DNA of 64,000 bases, taken from positions 806,001 to 870,000 of the forward strand of contig NZ_CP007141.1 in the NCBI RefSeq assembly GCF_000816145.1. The letters are read 5' to 3'. Under the pieces are notes generated by a model, which was not told the origin of the DNA, did no database searches, and was given only the letters and a program-made list of their open reading frames with translations. The translations under genes and the position numbers were made by a program. This document shows positions 27,108-36,268 of the stretch, in pieces (positions within the stretch are counted from its first letter, which is position 1; each line of letters begins with the position of its first letter). The DNA comes from Pseudothermotoga hypogea DSM 11164 = NBRC 106472. GTDB taxonomy: Bacteria > Thermotogota > Thermotogae > Thermotogales > DSM-5069.

Positions 27108-27737
27108 GTGCGTGAACTTGTAAGTGCCATCAGGCAGGATGTGAAAGCGTATCTGCGCTTGGATCCAGCAACGAAAAACGTGTTTCAGCTGATCTTCTTC
27201 AACGCTTCCTTCCATGGTTTGACCCTCTACAGACTCTCCCACCTTTTCTATCACTGGAAAATCTATCCCTTGGCGTATTTGCTTCACTACATCAAACGCG
27301 TGCTGTTTTCGATGGATATCCACCCAGCCGCAGAGATCGAACCCGGCGTGGTCATAGACCACGGTATCGGTGTCGTAATCGGTGCGACGGCGAGTGTCAA
27401 GAGTGGCACCGTGATTTATCATGGTGTAACTCTTGGAGCGAAACACATCTGCTCTGGTAAGAGACATCCCGATGTTGGGCGGAACGTTTTCATCGGGGCT
27501 GGGGCAAAGATACTCGGTTCCATAAGAATTGGCGACAACGCCGTCATTGGTGCCAACGCTGTAGTCTTACAAGATGTTCCAGAGAACGCAGTAGCCGTTG
27601 GAATTCCAGCAAGAATCTTGAGGAGGGAGATCGATGCTGAACTTGGTCGGCAACACACCGATGGTGAGATTGTCCACAGAACCGAGAGTGTTCGTCAAGA
27701 TCGAGCGGAACAACCCGTGGGGCAGCGTGAAAGATAG
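27108..27737 (+). CDS. cysE: Serine O-acetyltransferase
   Basis: First enzyme of cysteine synthesis: acetyl-CoA plus L-serine to O-acetylserine. The left-handed beta-helix hexapeptide repeats start near IHPAAEIEPGVVIDHG and include GATASVKSG, GAKILGSIRIG and GANAVVLQDVPENAVAVGIPA. The catalytic Asp-His pair is in VVIDHG. The start is problematic: the ribosome site AGGAGGTG is 5 bases before ATG 27097 in another frame, whereas this frame opens only at GTG 27108. At the 3' end the frame runs 104 bases into cysK. The last 30 residues (after ILRREID) are low-quality, out-of-frame sequence, so the ancestral stop seems lost. Confidence 0.88.
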   Translation: MRELVSAIRQDVKAYLRLDPATKNVFQLIFFNASFHGLTLYRLSHLFYHWKIYPLAYLLHYIKRVLFSMDIHPAAEIEPGVVIDHGIGVVIGATASVKSGTVIYHGVTLGAKHICSGKRHPDVGRNVFIGAGAKILGSIRIGDNAVIGANAVVLQDVPENAVAVGIPARILRREIDAELGRQHTDGEIVHRTESVRQDRAEQPVGQRER

Positions 27738-28509
27738 GCCCGCCTTGTTCATGATCGAGGCTGCGGAAAAGAAGGGACTCATAAAGAATGGAACCGTAGT
27801 CGAACCTACGAGTGGCAACACGGGTATAGCTTTGGCAGCCATAGGTGCATTGAAGAGTTTTCGAGTGATTTTGACGATGCCCGAGAATGTGAGTCAAGAG
27901 AGAATAAAGTTGTTGAAAAGTTACGGTGCTGAGGTCATCTTGACATTGGCAGAGCGTGGTATGAGTGGCGCCGTAGAAAAGGCGAACGAGATCGTAGAAG
28001 AGCTCGGAGCGTACATGCCCAACCAGTTTGAAAACCCTTACAACGTCCTTGCGCACGAACTCACCACTGCGCACGAGATACTCTCTCAGATGAATTACAG
28101 AATCGATGTCTTCGTAGCAGGCGTAGGAACGGGTGGAACGATCAGTGGAGTTGGAAGGGTTTTGAAGAGGATCTACACAGACAAAGTGAAGATCGTGGCG
28201 GTGGAACCTGCAAGCTCTCCCGTTCTCTCCAAAGGTGTCTCTGGCAAACATCGAATTCAAGGTATTGGAGCTGGATTCGTCCCCAAGATCTTGGATCTGT
28301 CCGTGATTGATAGAATAGAAACCGTCGAAGACGAAGAGGCCTTCCAGACGATGAAGTTTCTGATGAAAAAAGAGGCTCTACCAGTCGGCATTTCCAGTGG
28401 TGCAAACATTGCCGTCGCGATGAGGATCGCTCGAGAACTCCCAGAGGATGCACGCGTGGTGACGATCGCCCCGGATGGTTTCGAAAGGTACACGAGTCTG
28501 GTCTCATGA
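27634..28509 (+). CDS. cysK: Cysteine synthase (O-acetylserine sulfhydrylase)
   Basis: PLP enzyme of fold type II, 291 residues, making cysteine from O-acetylserine and sulfide. The N-terminus MLNLVGNTPMVRL is standard, the PLP lysine is in NNPWGSVKDR (Lys33), the substrate and PLP phosphate loops are EPTSGNTG and GVGTGGT, and the C-terminal SGAN motif is present. It starts inside cysE, with a ribosome site AGGAGGGAG at 27620-27628. The pair forms a cysteine biosynthesis operon. CysM-type specificity is an alternative. Confidence 0.94.
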   Translation: MLNLVGNTPMVRLSTEPRVFVKIERNNPWGSVKDRPALFMIEAAEKKGLIKNGTVVEPTSGNTGIALAAIGALKSFRVILTMPENVSQERIKLLKSYGAEVILTLAERGMSGAVEKANEIVEELGAYMPNQFENPYNVLAHELTTAHEILSQMNYRIDVFVAGVGTGGTISGVGRVLKRIYTDKVKIVAVEPASSPVLSKGVSGKHRIQGIGAGFVPKILDLSVIDRIETVEDEEAFQTMKFLMKKEALPVGISSGANIAVAMRIARELPEDARVVTIAPDGFERYTSLVS

Positions 28510-28883
28510 AGGGTAGTTATCTTTTGCTCCTGAAATTGGATCAGAAGGTCTCGATAAAACATTGGACCCTCGAAGCAGGAATTTATGTTTACGTTGGTTC
28601 GGCGATGGGCGATCTTTCAGCGAGAGTCGCGAGACATCTACGAAAAAACAAACGCAAGCATTGGCACATCGACTATCTGCTCGAGCATGCGAAGGTTTTG
28701 AGTGTGGTCATGTTACCATCCGAGCGAAGACTCGAAGAAGAGATATCCTCAAGGCTCTCTAAGAAGTTCGACGGTCCTGAGGGTTTCGGTTCGAGCGATC
28801 TGAAGGTGAAGACGAACCTTTACAGATTGAATGATCTAAATGAATTCTTCAAGATCATCGAAGAAATGGTTCGAACTCCGTGA
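28506..28883 (+). CDS. DUF123 (GIY-YIG-like) protein
   Basis: Protein of 125 residues of the DUF123 family, found mainly in archaea and thermophiles and sometimes fused to endonuclease III. The segment AGIYVYVGSAMG followed by RVARHLRKNKRKHWHIDYL aligns with the GIY-YIG nuclease pattern, with Tyr, Gly and Arg in the expected places. A nuclease role is inferred but not shown. It overlaps the cysK stop as ATGA and precedes anmK by 12 bases. Confidence 0.82.
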   Translation: MKGSYLLLLKLDQKVSIKHWTLEAGIYVYVGSAMGDLSARVARHLRKNKRKHWHIDYLLEHAKVLSVVMLPSERRLEEEISSRLSKKFDGPEGFGSSDLKVKTNLYRLNDLNEFFKIIEEMVRTP

Positions 28884-28895
28884 GGGGGTGATCCT

Positions 28896-30029
28896 ATGAA
28901 CCTTTTCACCAAGCTTGGAGATTGGCAAAGGTTGTTGGACACGTTCGAGAAGAAACAACACGTCGTCTTGGGCCTGATGTCCGGCACCTCCGCCGACGGT
29001 TTGGACATAGCCCAAGTGCGCTTTTCCTGGGGCAAACAACTGAGCTTTGAGCTCATGAACGCGGTCACGGTGAACTACGAACCTACGTTCAGAGAAAAGA
29101 TCATCAAAGCGTACGATAAGAACTCTTCGAACGTTGAGTACGTAACGCTTCTCAACTACGAGATCGCAAGAAAACACGCCGAGATGGTGAAGTCATTCAA
29201 CTTCCAGTGCGACTTCGTCGCCTACCACGGTCAAACGGTCTGGCACGCACCCACCCAGGGTGCAACGTTGCAACTTGGAGAAGCAGACGTGCTCGCCGTG
29301 GAGTTGCAAAAACCAGTGGTGCACAGTTTGCGTACGAAAGACGTCGCCCTCTCGGGCGAAGGTGCCCCCATCAGCGCTTACTTCGACTGGGCCTTTTTGA
29401 TAGGTTCAGACGCTTCTACCGCCGTGCTGAACATCGGCGGTATAGCGAACGTCACAGCGATCAATGATCGTGGTGAGCTCATCGCCTTCGACACAGGCCC
29501 GGGCAACTGCCTGATAGACATCGTGGTGCGAAATTTCCTCAACAGGGATTTCGATGAGGGAGGTGCCCTCTCCAGAGAGGGAAGAGTGAACAACGGCTTA
29601 CTCCAGAGAATGTTGGAACATGAAAGGGCGTACGTGGAAAGACGTCCCCCCAAGACAACGGGGAGGGAAGTCTACAACATGAGCTTTTTGGAAGAGATCG
29701 GTGCTACGAAAATGCTGCATCCCAAAGACCTTTTGAGAACGGTGGTGACCTTCACGGCCATCATGGTGAAGGAGAACTTGGCTGTGCATCTGCCACACGT
29801 GAAAAGGTTGATCGTCACAGGTGGTGGCGCTTACAACCAAACGCTCATCGAGGATCTGAGTCGACTGGGATTCGAAGTGAGAATCCCTGAAAAGAAACTG
29901 ATAGACTTTCGCGAAGCGATGGCGATCGCCTTTCTTGGTGAGCTCTTCGTCAAAGGCTTAGCACCATCTAAAACCGTGACGGGAGCTCGAAGAAGTTGTG
30001 TCATGGGTAAGCTCGCCTTACCGTGGTGA
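28896..30029 (+). CDS. anmK: Anhydro-N-acetylmuramic acid kinase
   Basis: ASKHA-fold kinase of 377 residues that opens and phosphorylates 1,6-anhydro-MurNAc during peptidoglycan recycling. The hallmark LGLMSGTSADGLD is near residue 30; the FDTGPGNCLID loop and TGGGAYN near the C-terminus complete the ATP site. GGGGGTGATC is the ribosome site. No MurQ etherase is adjacent. An extra 25 residues precede the usual family start. Confidence 0.93.
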   Translation: MNLFTKLGDWQRLLDTFEKKQHVVLGLMSGTSADGLDIAQVRFSWGKQLSFELMNAVTVNYEPTFREKIIKAYDKNSSNVEYVTLLNYEIARKHAEMVKSFNFQCDFVAYHGQTVWHAPTQGATLQLGEADVLAVELQKPVVHSLRTKDVALSGEGAPISAYFDWAFLIGSDASTAVLNIGGIANVTAINDRGELIAFDTGPGNCLIDIVVRNFLNRDFDEGGALSREGRVNNGLLQRMLEHERAYVERRPPKTTGREVYNMSFLEEIGATKMLHPKDLLRTVVTFTAIMVKENLAVHLPHVKRLIVTGGGAYNQTLIEDLSRLGFEVRIPEKKLIDFREAMAIAFLGELFVKGLAPSKTVTGARRSCVMGKLALPW

Positions 30030-30032
30030 GCA

Positions 30033-31115
30033 ATGATTGAACCTTCCGTGAAGAAACGCTGCGTGCTGTGCGGCTTTGAATCGGAACTCATCGGCTCATC
30101 GATTCGAGTCTGCGTCAAATGTTTGAGAGATAGACCCACAGAGGCCCTCAGATTCGTGAGAAACACACGAAGCAGATGGCGCCGGTCGATCGATTTTCCC
30201 ACGTCAATTCCTCACGATGGCAAGAAATGTTTTCTCTGCATCAACGAATGCGAAATTCCTGTCGGTGGAATGGGTTACTGTGGTATCTTGCGCAACGAAG
30301 ATGGAAGACTGGTCCCTGTGACGAAGAGTTTCAAAGAAGCTTACCTTCACTGGTATCTCGATCCGCACCCGACGAACTGTGTCGCATTGCCTGTGTGTCC
30401 CGAGAAGGATCACAGAGGATTCTACAATCTCGCCGTGTTCTTCGCTGGTTGCAATCTGGATTGTCTTTTCTGCCAGAACATAGACCACAAGTACATGCTC
30501 TCCGGGGGACAGTTGAGAGATGGAGAAAAAGTGTCTCTGGAAACATTCGTTCGAATCGCGGATCAAAGAAGGATCAGCTGTGTTTGTTATTTCGGCGGCG
30601 ACCCTTTGCCTTGGTCAACTTTCACGTTGAACGCGTCGAGGAAGATCAAAAAGAGGATATGCTGGGAAACCAACGGCCTGATGAACGGATCCATTGCAAG
30701 ACAAATGGCATCAATTAGTCTGGAAACGGGTGGAATCATCAAGATCGATTGGAAGGCCTTCGATCCCAACGTCTACGAAGCACTGACGGGTGTGAACGGG
30801 GTGAAGGCCATCGAACGACTGAAGGAAAATGTGAGACTGATCCACAGCATGGACGAAAGAAAAGATCCTCCTTTACTCGTAGTGAGCAGCCTGATCGTTC
30901 CACATTACGTCGACGAGTTGGAAGTCGGTGGTATCGCAGCCTTTCTCGCCGAGATCGACGAGAACATTCCTTACATTCTTCTTGCCTTCGCTCCCCAACA
31001 TCTCATGCATGATCTTCCAACGACGAGCAAAGAACAGATGAAGAGAGTCTTCGAATCAGCCAAAGCAAAAGGTCTGAAAAGAGTTTTCATCGAAAACGTG
31101 TGGCTGTTGAGTTGA
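30033..31115 (+). CDS. Radical SAM protein (PflA-like) with extra cysteines
   Basis: Protein of 360 residues. The cluster motif C-x3-C-x2-C is at Cys140, 144 and 147 (GCNLDCLFCQN). Ahead of it are two zinc-ribbon-like pairs (Cys10/13 and Cys27/30) and a further set (Cys66, 69, 73, 83). This layout resembles PflA-related activase-like or AmmeMemoRadiSam-type proteins of anaerobes. The barrel includes GGDPLP and KIDWKAFD. The target is unknown. It lies three bases after anmK and ends before a promoter for the oxidoreductase operon. Confidence 0.78.
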   Translation: MIEPSVKKRCVLCGFESELIGSSIRVCVKCLRDRPTEALRFVRNTRSRWRRSIDFPTSIPHDGKKCFLCINECEIPVGGMGYCGILRNEDGRLVPVTKSFKEAYLHWYLDPHPTNCVALPVCPEKDHRGFYNLAVFFAGCNLDCLFCQNIDHKYMLSGGQLRDGEKVSLETFVRIADQRRISCVCYFGGDPLPWSTFTLNASRKIKKRICWETNGLMNGSIARQMASISLETGGIIKIDWKAFDPNVYEALTGVNGVKAIERLKENVRLIHSMDERKDPPLLVVSSLIVPHYVDELEVGGIAAFLAEIDENIPYILLAFAPQHLMHDLPTTSKEQMKRVFESAKAKGLKRVFIENVWLLS

Positions 31116-31126
31116 TCCGCGCAATT

Positions 31127-31155
31127 TTGTGTTTCACAACGATAAATGATAAAAT
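31127..31155 (+). promoter_or_regulatory. Promoter of the 2-oxoacid oxidoreductase operon
   Basis: TTGTGT (31127-31132), a 17-base spacer and TAAAAT (31150-31155) precede the ribosome site GGAGGTG and ATG 31195. The 79-base intergenic region is free of other features. Confidence 0.6.
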
Positions 31156-31194
31156 ACAAATTGAACCCATAAGAGATATGCCGGAGGTGTAAAC

Positions 31195-32877
31195 ATGTAT
31201 GAATTGAACGAAGTAAGTGTCGTGATAAGTGGTGCGGCGGGACAGGGAATTCAAGCGGTTGAGCACTTGCTTTCTAATGTTGTGAAAGATTCCGATCTGT
31301 ACGTGTTCGCGACCAAAGAATACATGTCTCGAGTTCGAGGGGGAAACAACTCCACCACGCTCAGGATCTCTTGTAAACCCGTGTACGCCAACATCGATCG
31401 CATTGATCTGCTCTTGGTTTTGAACGAGAACGCCATCGAGAGGCACAGATGGAGAATGACTACTTCAACGATCGTCCTCGGCGAAGAGAAGTTCGTCAAA
31501 GACGAAACCAACCACGTGGTCGTGGAATTTTCGAAAATCGCTGAAAGCTTTGGCAACAGAATTTACGCCAACTCCGTCGCTACGGGTGTGCTGGCTGGAA
31601 TCATGGAATTGAACATCGATGCGCTCAAGAAAAACATCGAACAGTACTTTGTAAAAAAGGGAAACGAGGTGATCAATGCCAACGTATCTGCCGCGCTCAA
31701 AGGCTACGAGCTCGGAAGAAAGTTGGGCTTGAAACTGGAGCTCAAAAAGTGCGAAGAGGTCAGAAAAAAGAACCTTTTGAATGGATCAATGGCCGTCGCG
31801 CTCGGTGCCGTGGCGGGTGGTTGCAACTTCGTTTCTTCTTATCCAATGTCCCCATCCACGGCGGTCTTCACAGAACTTGCGAAAATGTCAAAGACTCACG
31901 GAATCCTCGTCGAACAAGCGGAGGACGAGATCGCCGCGGCGAACATGGTCATCGCCGCTTGGTACGCCGGTGCCAGAGGCTTGGTGACCACCTCTGGTGG
32001 AGGTTTTGCACTCATGTGTGAAGCAATCAGTCTTGCCGGAATGATTGAAACACCCATCGTCGTCCATTTGGGTCAAAGGCCTGGACCAGCCACGGGACTT
32101 CCGACCCGTACTGAACAGGCCGATTTGAACCTGGTCCTCTACGCAGGACACGGTGAGTTTCCGCGTGTGATCTACGCGCCTGGAAGCATAGAGGAAGCTT
32201 ACGAACTCACAGCGAAAGCCTTCAACGTCGCAGACAAATTTCAGATTCCTGTGTTCGTTCTCACAGACCAATACTTGCTCGATTCTTATTATCTTGTCGA
32301 CGATCTTCCAAAAATGGACATCGAAAGACACATCGTGAAGACCGACGCAAACTATCGAAGATACACAGTCACAGAAGACGGAATCTCACCGCGTGGCATT
32401 CCCGGTTACGGTGAGGGCCTGGTGAGAGTCGACAGCGACGAGCACGACGAGTTCGGCCACATAACAGAGAGTTCATCCGTCAGAAAGGCCATGGTCGAGA
32501 AACGACTCAGAAAGATGAACAAGATAATCCAAGAAGCACTCCCTCCGAAGCTCTCCGGTCCTAAGGACTACGAAGTTCTTATCGTGAGTTGGGGTTCAAC
32601 TTATCTCATCGTCGAAGAAGCGCTCCAATCTTTCTTGAACCACAAGATCGCGCATCTACACTTTTCACAAGTCTATCCCATCCATCCTTCGGCGAAAGAA
32701 TATTTTGAAAAAGCCAAGAGAGTCATCTTCATCGAACAGAACGCCACCGGTCAGTTCGCAAACCTTGTACAACAAACTTTTCTCATCGACACGTCAGAAA
32801 GGATTCTGAAATACGACGGATACGCTTACTCAGTCGAACAGATCGCAAAAGCGATCCGAGAAAGATTGGGGGTGTGA
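31195..32877 (+). CDS. korA: 2-oxoacid:acceptor oxidoreductase, fused gamma-alpha subunit
   Basis: Subunit of 560 residues of a 2-oxoacid:ferredoxin oxidoreductase of the two-subunit type. Residues 1-190 are the gamma domain (VVISGAAGQGIQAVEHLL, SRVRGGNN). The rest is the alpha (pyrimidine-binding and CoA) domain, with NFVSSYPMSPSTAV, EQAEDEIAAANMV and GPATGLPTRTEQADL. The alpha and beta subunits together decarboxylate a 2-oxoacid to an acyl-CoA and pass electrons to ferredoxin. The substrate (2-oxoglutarate or a broader range) cannot be fixed. No separate ferredoxin-like delta subunit is nearby. Confidence 0.9.
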   Translation: MYELNEVSVVISGAAGQGIQAVEHLLSNVVKDSDLYVFATKEYMSRVRGGNNSTTLRISCKPVYANIDRIDLLLVLNENAIERHRWRMTTSTIVLGEEKFVKDETNHVVVEFSKIAESFGNRIYANSVATGVLAGIMELNIDALKKNIEQYFVKKGNEVINANVSAALKGYELGRKLGLKLELKKCEEVRKKNLLNGSMAVALGAVAGGCNFVSSYPMSPSTAVFTELAKMSKTHGILVEQAEDEIAAANMVIAAWYAGARGLVTTSGGGFALMCEAISLAGMIETPIVVHLGQRPGPATGLPTRTEQADLNLVLYAGHGEFPRVIYAPGSIEEAYELTAKAFNVADKFQIPVFVLTDQYLLDSYYLVDDLPKMDIERHIVKTDANYRRYTVTEDGISPRGIPGYGEGLVRVDSDEHDEFGHITESSSVRKAMVEKRLRKMNKIIQEALPPKLSGPKDYEVLIVSWGSTYLIVEEALQSFLNHKIAHLHFSQVYPIHPSAKEYFEKAKRVIFIEQNATGQFANLVQQTFLIDTSERILKYDGYAYSVEQIAKAIRERLGV

Positions 32878-32880
32878 GAA

Positions 32881-33711
32881 ATGTTCAGACCTGAAGATTA
32901 CGACATTCCAAATGCAGACATCGCTTGGTGTCCAGGTTGTGGGAATTTTGGTATCATTCGCGCGCTGAAGATGGCACTCGCGCAACTAAATTTGCCTCCA
33001 AGCAAGGTTGTGATAGTTTCGGGTATAGGTCAAGCGGCGAAGATGCCACAGTACGTCAAAGCACACATGTTCAACGGTTTGCATGGAAGATCACTCCCAG
33101 CCGCCGTGGCCATAAAGATGGTGAATCCACAACTTGTCGTGATAGCAGAAAGCGGAGATGGATGCACTTACGCTGAAGGAGGAAACCATTTCATCCACAC
33201 CATAAGGAGAAATCCAGACATAACCAACATCGTCCACAACAACCAGATATACGGTTTGACCAAGGGACAGGCTTCGCCCACAACACCGAGAGGTCAAACG
33301 ACCACTCTCCAGATCGATGGCGTGTACGTCGATCCATTCAATCCGATAGCGGTCGCGGTGGCTTTGGACGCCTCTTTCGTCGCTCGCACCTTCGTAGGTT
33401 ATCTCGATCTAACTGTGGAGATTTTCAAACAAGCGATTCAACACAAAGGCTATGCGCTGGTCGATGTTTTTCAACCGTGTGTCACCTTCAACAAGGTCAA
33501 CACTTACGAATGGTACAAGCAAAACACCTACATTCTTCCAGAAGACTACGATCCAACCGATCGTGATCGAGCCTTCAAGATCGCTACGGACACCAAAAAA
33601 TACGCACTCGGTGTGATCTACAAAAACCCGAACAAACCCATCTTCGAAGAACAACTTGTGGCTTACAAAGTGGACGAAACTCCAATCGCGTACAGGGGGT
33701 TGAAAGTGTGA
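32881..33711 (+). CDS. korB: 2-oxoacid:acceptor oxidoreductase, beta subunit
   Basis: TPP-binding subunit of 276 residues. [18 protein letters not shown] at the N-terminus gives two cysteines of the Fe-S cluster, [15 protein letters not shown] is the TPP/magnesium motif with another Cys, and a later Cys lies in [10 protein letters not shown]. It starts three bases after the alpha subunit and overlaps the next gene by ATGA-type coupling. The pair is complete as a two-subunit enzyme. Confidence 0.92.
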   Translation: MFRPEDYDIPNADIAWCPGCGNFGIIRALKMALAQLNLPPSKVVIVSGIGQAAKMPQYVKAHMFNGLHGRSLPAAVAIKMVNPQLVVIAESGDGCTYAEGGNHFIHTIRRNPDITNIVHNNQIYGLTKGQASPTTPRGQTTTLQIDGVYVDPFNPIAVAVALDASFVARTFVGYLDLTVEIFKQAIQHKGYALVDVFQPCVTFNKVNTYEWYKQNTYILPEDYDPTDRDRAFKIATDTKKYALGVIYKNPNKPIFEEQLVAYKVDETPIAYRGLKV

Positions 33712-34670
33712 AGAAGATGGTCGAATTTTCACTTTTGACCGAAGAAGGTCAGCCATTCACCTTTCAAGATCTTCTTGGAGACTACTGGGTGATCTATTTC
33801 TATCCCAAGGCAGGAACTTCTGGGTGCACGTCGGAAGCTCAACAGTTCAACGAGTTGTTTGAGCAATTCGAAGGCCACATCATAGGCGTTTCACCCGATT
33901 CAACGAAATCTTTATCGTCGTTCAAAGAGAAGCATGGTCTCAAATTCACGCTACTCTCCGACTCGAAGAAAGAATTTGCACAAGCGCTTGGAATCTTGAA
34001 AGATGGAAGATTGGTTCGTTCAACGTTCATCGTCGATCCTTGGGGAAGGATCAGAAAGGAATGGATAAACGTCAAGGTGGATGGTCATGCTCAAGAGGTG
34101 CTCGAAGCCTACAGAAAGATCAAAGAAGAAGATTTTTCCATCAACCCTTCGATCCTTCAAAGAAGGGCCTTTCGTGGTTTGAGAAGCGATCCGATCGAGG
34201 ATGAAAAACTTTTGAGACTGATCGAAGCTGCACACCTTGCACCTTCTTGTTTCAACAAGCAACCTTGGAGGTTCATCGTGGTCAGGACGAAGGAAAATCT
34301 TGAAAAACTCCACGAGGCACTGTCTTCGGGAAACTATTGGATGAAGTACGCACCCGCGCTCATCATCGTTCACACGAAAGACGAGTTCGATTGCCAACTG
34401 AGCGACGACAGAAACTACGCCCTGTTCGACACCGGCTTGGCGGTGGGATTTCTCTTGGTTCAAGCAACACAAATGGGACTGGTGGCACACCCCGTGGCAG
34501 GCTACGATCCAATCAAGGTGAAAGAACTCTTCGGCCTCGATGGACGCATCGTAACGCTCATCGCCGTGGGAAAGTGGGGAAGGTTCGATCAGTTGAACGA
34601 GAAGCACCTCGAGTTGGAAAAGAGTCCGAGGAACAGACAGGAACTTTCCCATGTGGTCCAGTTGGTCTGA
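33708..34670 (+). CDS. Peroxiredoxin (BCP)-nitroreductase fusion
   Basis: Bimodular protein of 320 residues. Residues 1-145 are a BCP/PrxQ peroxiredoxin with the peroxidatic Cys40 in [11 protein letters not shown] (PxxxTxxC). Residues 146-310 are an FMN nitroreductase domain ([22 protein letters not shown]). A fusion of this kind is known from T. maritima, where the flavin domain is thought to feed electrons to the peroxidase. No second Cys is seen in the Prx half, so it is of 1-Cys type unless the nitroreductase Cys helps. It is coupled to the oxidoreductase beta gene and lies before the RNF/NQR operon. Confidence 0.9.
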   Translation: MKKMVEFSLLTEEGQPFTFQDLLGDYWVIYFYPKAGTSGCTSEAQQFNELFEQFEGHIIGVSPDSTKSLSSFKEKHGLKFTLLSDSKKEFAQALGILKDGRLVRSTFIVDPWGRIRKEWINVKVDGHAQEVLEAYRKIKEEDFSINPSILQRRAFRGLRSDPIEDEKLLRLIEAAHLAPSCFNKQPWRFIVVRTKENLEKLHEALSSGNYWMKYAPALIIVHTKDEFDCQLSDDRNYALFDTGLAVGFLLVQATQMGLVAHPVAGYDPIKVKELFGLDGRIVTLIAVGKWGRFDQLNEKHLELEKSPRNRQELSHVVQLV

Positions 34671-34723
34671 ATTTCAAAAAAAGTGTAATATATACTTGAG
34701 GACCTGTCCGGGAGGGCTTTTAG

Positions 34724-35635
34724 ATGGTGAAACAACCGTTAATGCGTAGAGTTGTTCTTTCGCTCTTACCGATTTTGGCCTTTGCCGTTCTCAACTTTGG
34801 TTGGAAGGTTCTTCTCAACGTTTTGATTTCGAATGCGGTTTGCTTCACTACAGAATGGGTTTTTGAGAGGTACAAGAAGAAGAAACCGACCGAATCCATA
34901 TTCGTGACTGGAACAATCTTGGGTTTGATACTACCACCATCGATACCTTTTTGGATCATAATGGTTGCAGGTTTCTTTGGAACCTTTTTCGCCAAAGAAG
35001 TTTTCGGAGGGTTTGGACGAAACGTGTTCAATCCTGCCATGGTTGGAAGAGCCTTCGTTTTTGTGAGTTTTCCAAGTTTCATGACTGCGAGTTGGAACCT
35101 GGGTGTCTTTCCAAACGGTTGGCGTTTCTGGCTTTCTCCTCAACTGATGAGTGGTGCGACGCCTTTGAGAGCAGCGAAATTGGGAATGCCGGTTGCGGTC
35201 CAAGATTACTTCAAGATCTTTTGGGGTGACATACCAGGCTCTGCAGGCGAGACCGCAAAATGGTTGATAATCATCGCCGCGGTTTATCTGGTTCTAACGA
35301 AAACTGCTTCTTTCAAGATAATAGTTTCGACCTTCGGTGGAGCAGTTCTTCTGGCTTGGTTTTTCCAAGTCCTTGGTGTCTCTCCAATCGGCACGCTTCA
35401 AAGTTTGATCTCGGGTGGTTTGCTCTTTGCAACCGTCTTCATGGCGACCGATCCTGTGAGTGCGCCAAGGACCGAGAGAGCCAAGTGGATCTACGGTTTG
35501 CTCATAGGTTCTTTGACGATAATCCTAAGAACGTTTTCCGCCTTCGTTGAAAGTGCCATGTTCGCCATTTTGATTGCGAACATGTTCGCACCGCTGTTGG
35601 ATCTCTTGAGCCAGAAGAAGGTGGTGGCAAAATGA
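34724..35635 (+). CDS. rnfD: RNF/NQR complex subunit D (RnfD/NqrB)
   Basis: Membrane subunit of 303 residues with eight or more hydrophobic helices. The covalent-FMN motif is SGATPL at residues 143-148, with Thr146 as the predicted attachment residue, as in NqrB and RnfD. The N-terminal part is short, as in RnfD. It is the first gene of a coupled set D-G-E-A-F. GGGAGGG is the ribosome site, and a possible promoter (TTGGTC, 18 bases, TAATAT) lies in the 53-base gap. The complex would couple electron flow from NADH or ferredoxin to sodium or proton pumping. Confidence 0.92.
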   Translation: MVKQPLMRRVVLSLLPILAFAVLNFGWKVLLNVLISNAVCFTTEWVFERYKKKKPTESIFVTGTILGLILPPSIPFWIIMVAGFFGTFFAKEVFGGFGRNVFNPAMVGRAFVFVSFPSFMTASWNLGVFPNGWRFWLSPQLMSGATPLRAAKLGMPVAVQDYFKIFWGDIPGSAGETAKWLIIIAAVYLVLTKTASFKIIVSTFGGAVLLAWFFQVLGVSPIGTLQSLISGGLLFATVFMATDPVSAPRTERAKWIYGLLIGSLTIILRTFSAFVESAMFAILIANMFAPLLDLLSQKKVVAK

Positions 35636-36264
35636 AGAAAGAATCGGCCGTTTACACCATCTTGTTCATGGTCGTGCTTTCGTTGGTTCTGTCAAGTGTC
35701 CTTGGTTTTGTGAGTTCATTCACCAAAGAACGAATTGAAGTGAATCTCACCGCGATCCGTGCGAAAGCGATTTTGGAAGCCGTTGGAATGAATGTTGACG
35801 AAATGGACTTGAGAGAGATAGAGAAAACTTTCAGAGAGAAGATACAGATCGACGAATTCGACGGTAGAAGGGTCTACTTGACAAGCGTGGATGGGCGTCG
35901 CATTTATGCCTTCGAGTACACCGGAAGTGGCCTCTGGGGTCTAATTTTGGCAGTGATCGCGCTCGATGAATCTTTCGAGAGACTGGCTGGAATCTCCTTC
36001 GTGAGACATTCTGAAACGCCTGGACTCGGTGGAAGGATCGACGAGAATTGGTTCAAGAAACAGTTTTCCAGGAAGAAGTTGGCCTCCTCTTATCCTTATC
36101 TGACTTTCGCCACCAACGTCGCCAAACCTGGCAACTACGATCCAGAAGATCCAACGGTGGATGCCATCACCGGTGCAACGGGGACATCGAAGGCTGTTGA
36201 AAGACTGGTGAACGAGGCAATAAAGCAGTGGAAACCGATCTTGATGGATCGTTACGGAAGGTGA
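35632..36264 (+). CDS. rnfG: RNF/NQR complex subunit G (RnfG/NqrC)
   Basis: Protein of 210 residues with one N-terminal transmembrane helix (about 9-30) and an external FMN-binding domain. The flavinylation motif TGAT is at residues 180-183 within VDAITGATGTSKAV, with Thr183 carrying FMN through a phosphoester. The HSETPGLGG loop is also typical. It overlaps rnfD by ATGA. A flavin transferase (ApbE) needed for attachment is not in the window. Confidence 0.93.
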   Translation: MKKESAVYTILFMVVLSLVLSSVLGFVSSFTKERIEVNLTAIRAKAILEAVGMNVDEMDLREIEKTFREKIQIDEFDGRRVYLTSVDGRRIYAFEYTGSGLWGLILAVIALDESFERLAGISFVRHSETPGLGGRIDENWFKKQFSRKKLASSYPYLTFATNVAKPGNYDPEDPTVDAITGATGTSKAVERLVNEAIKQWKPILMDRYGR

Positions 36265-36268
36265 GAGA

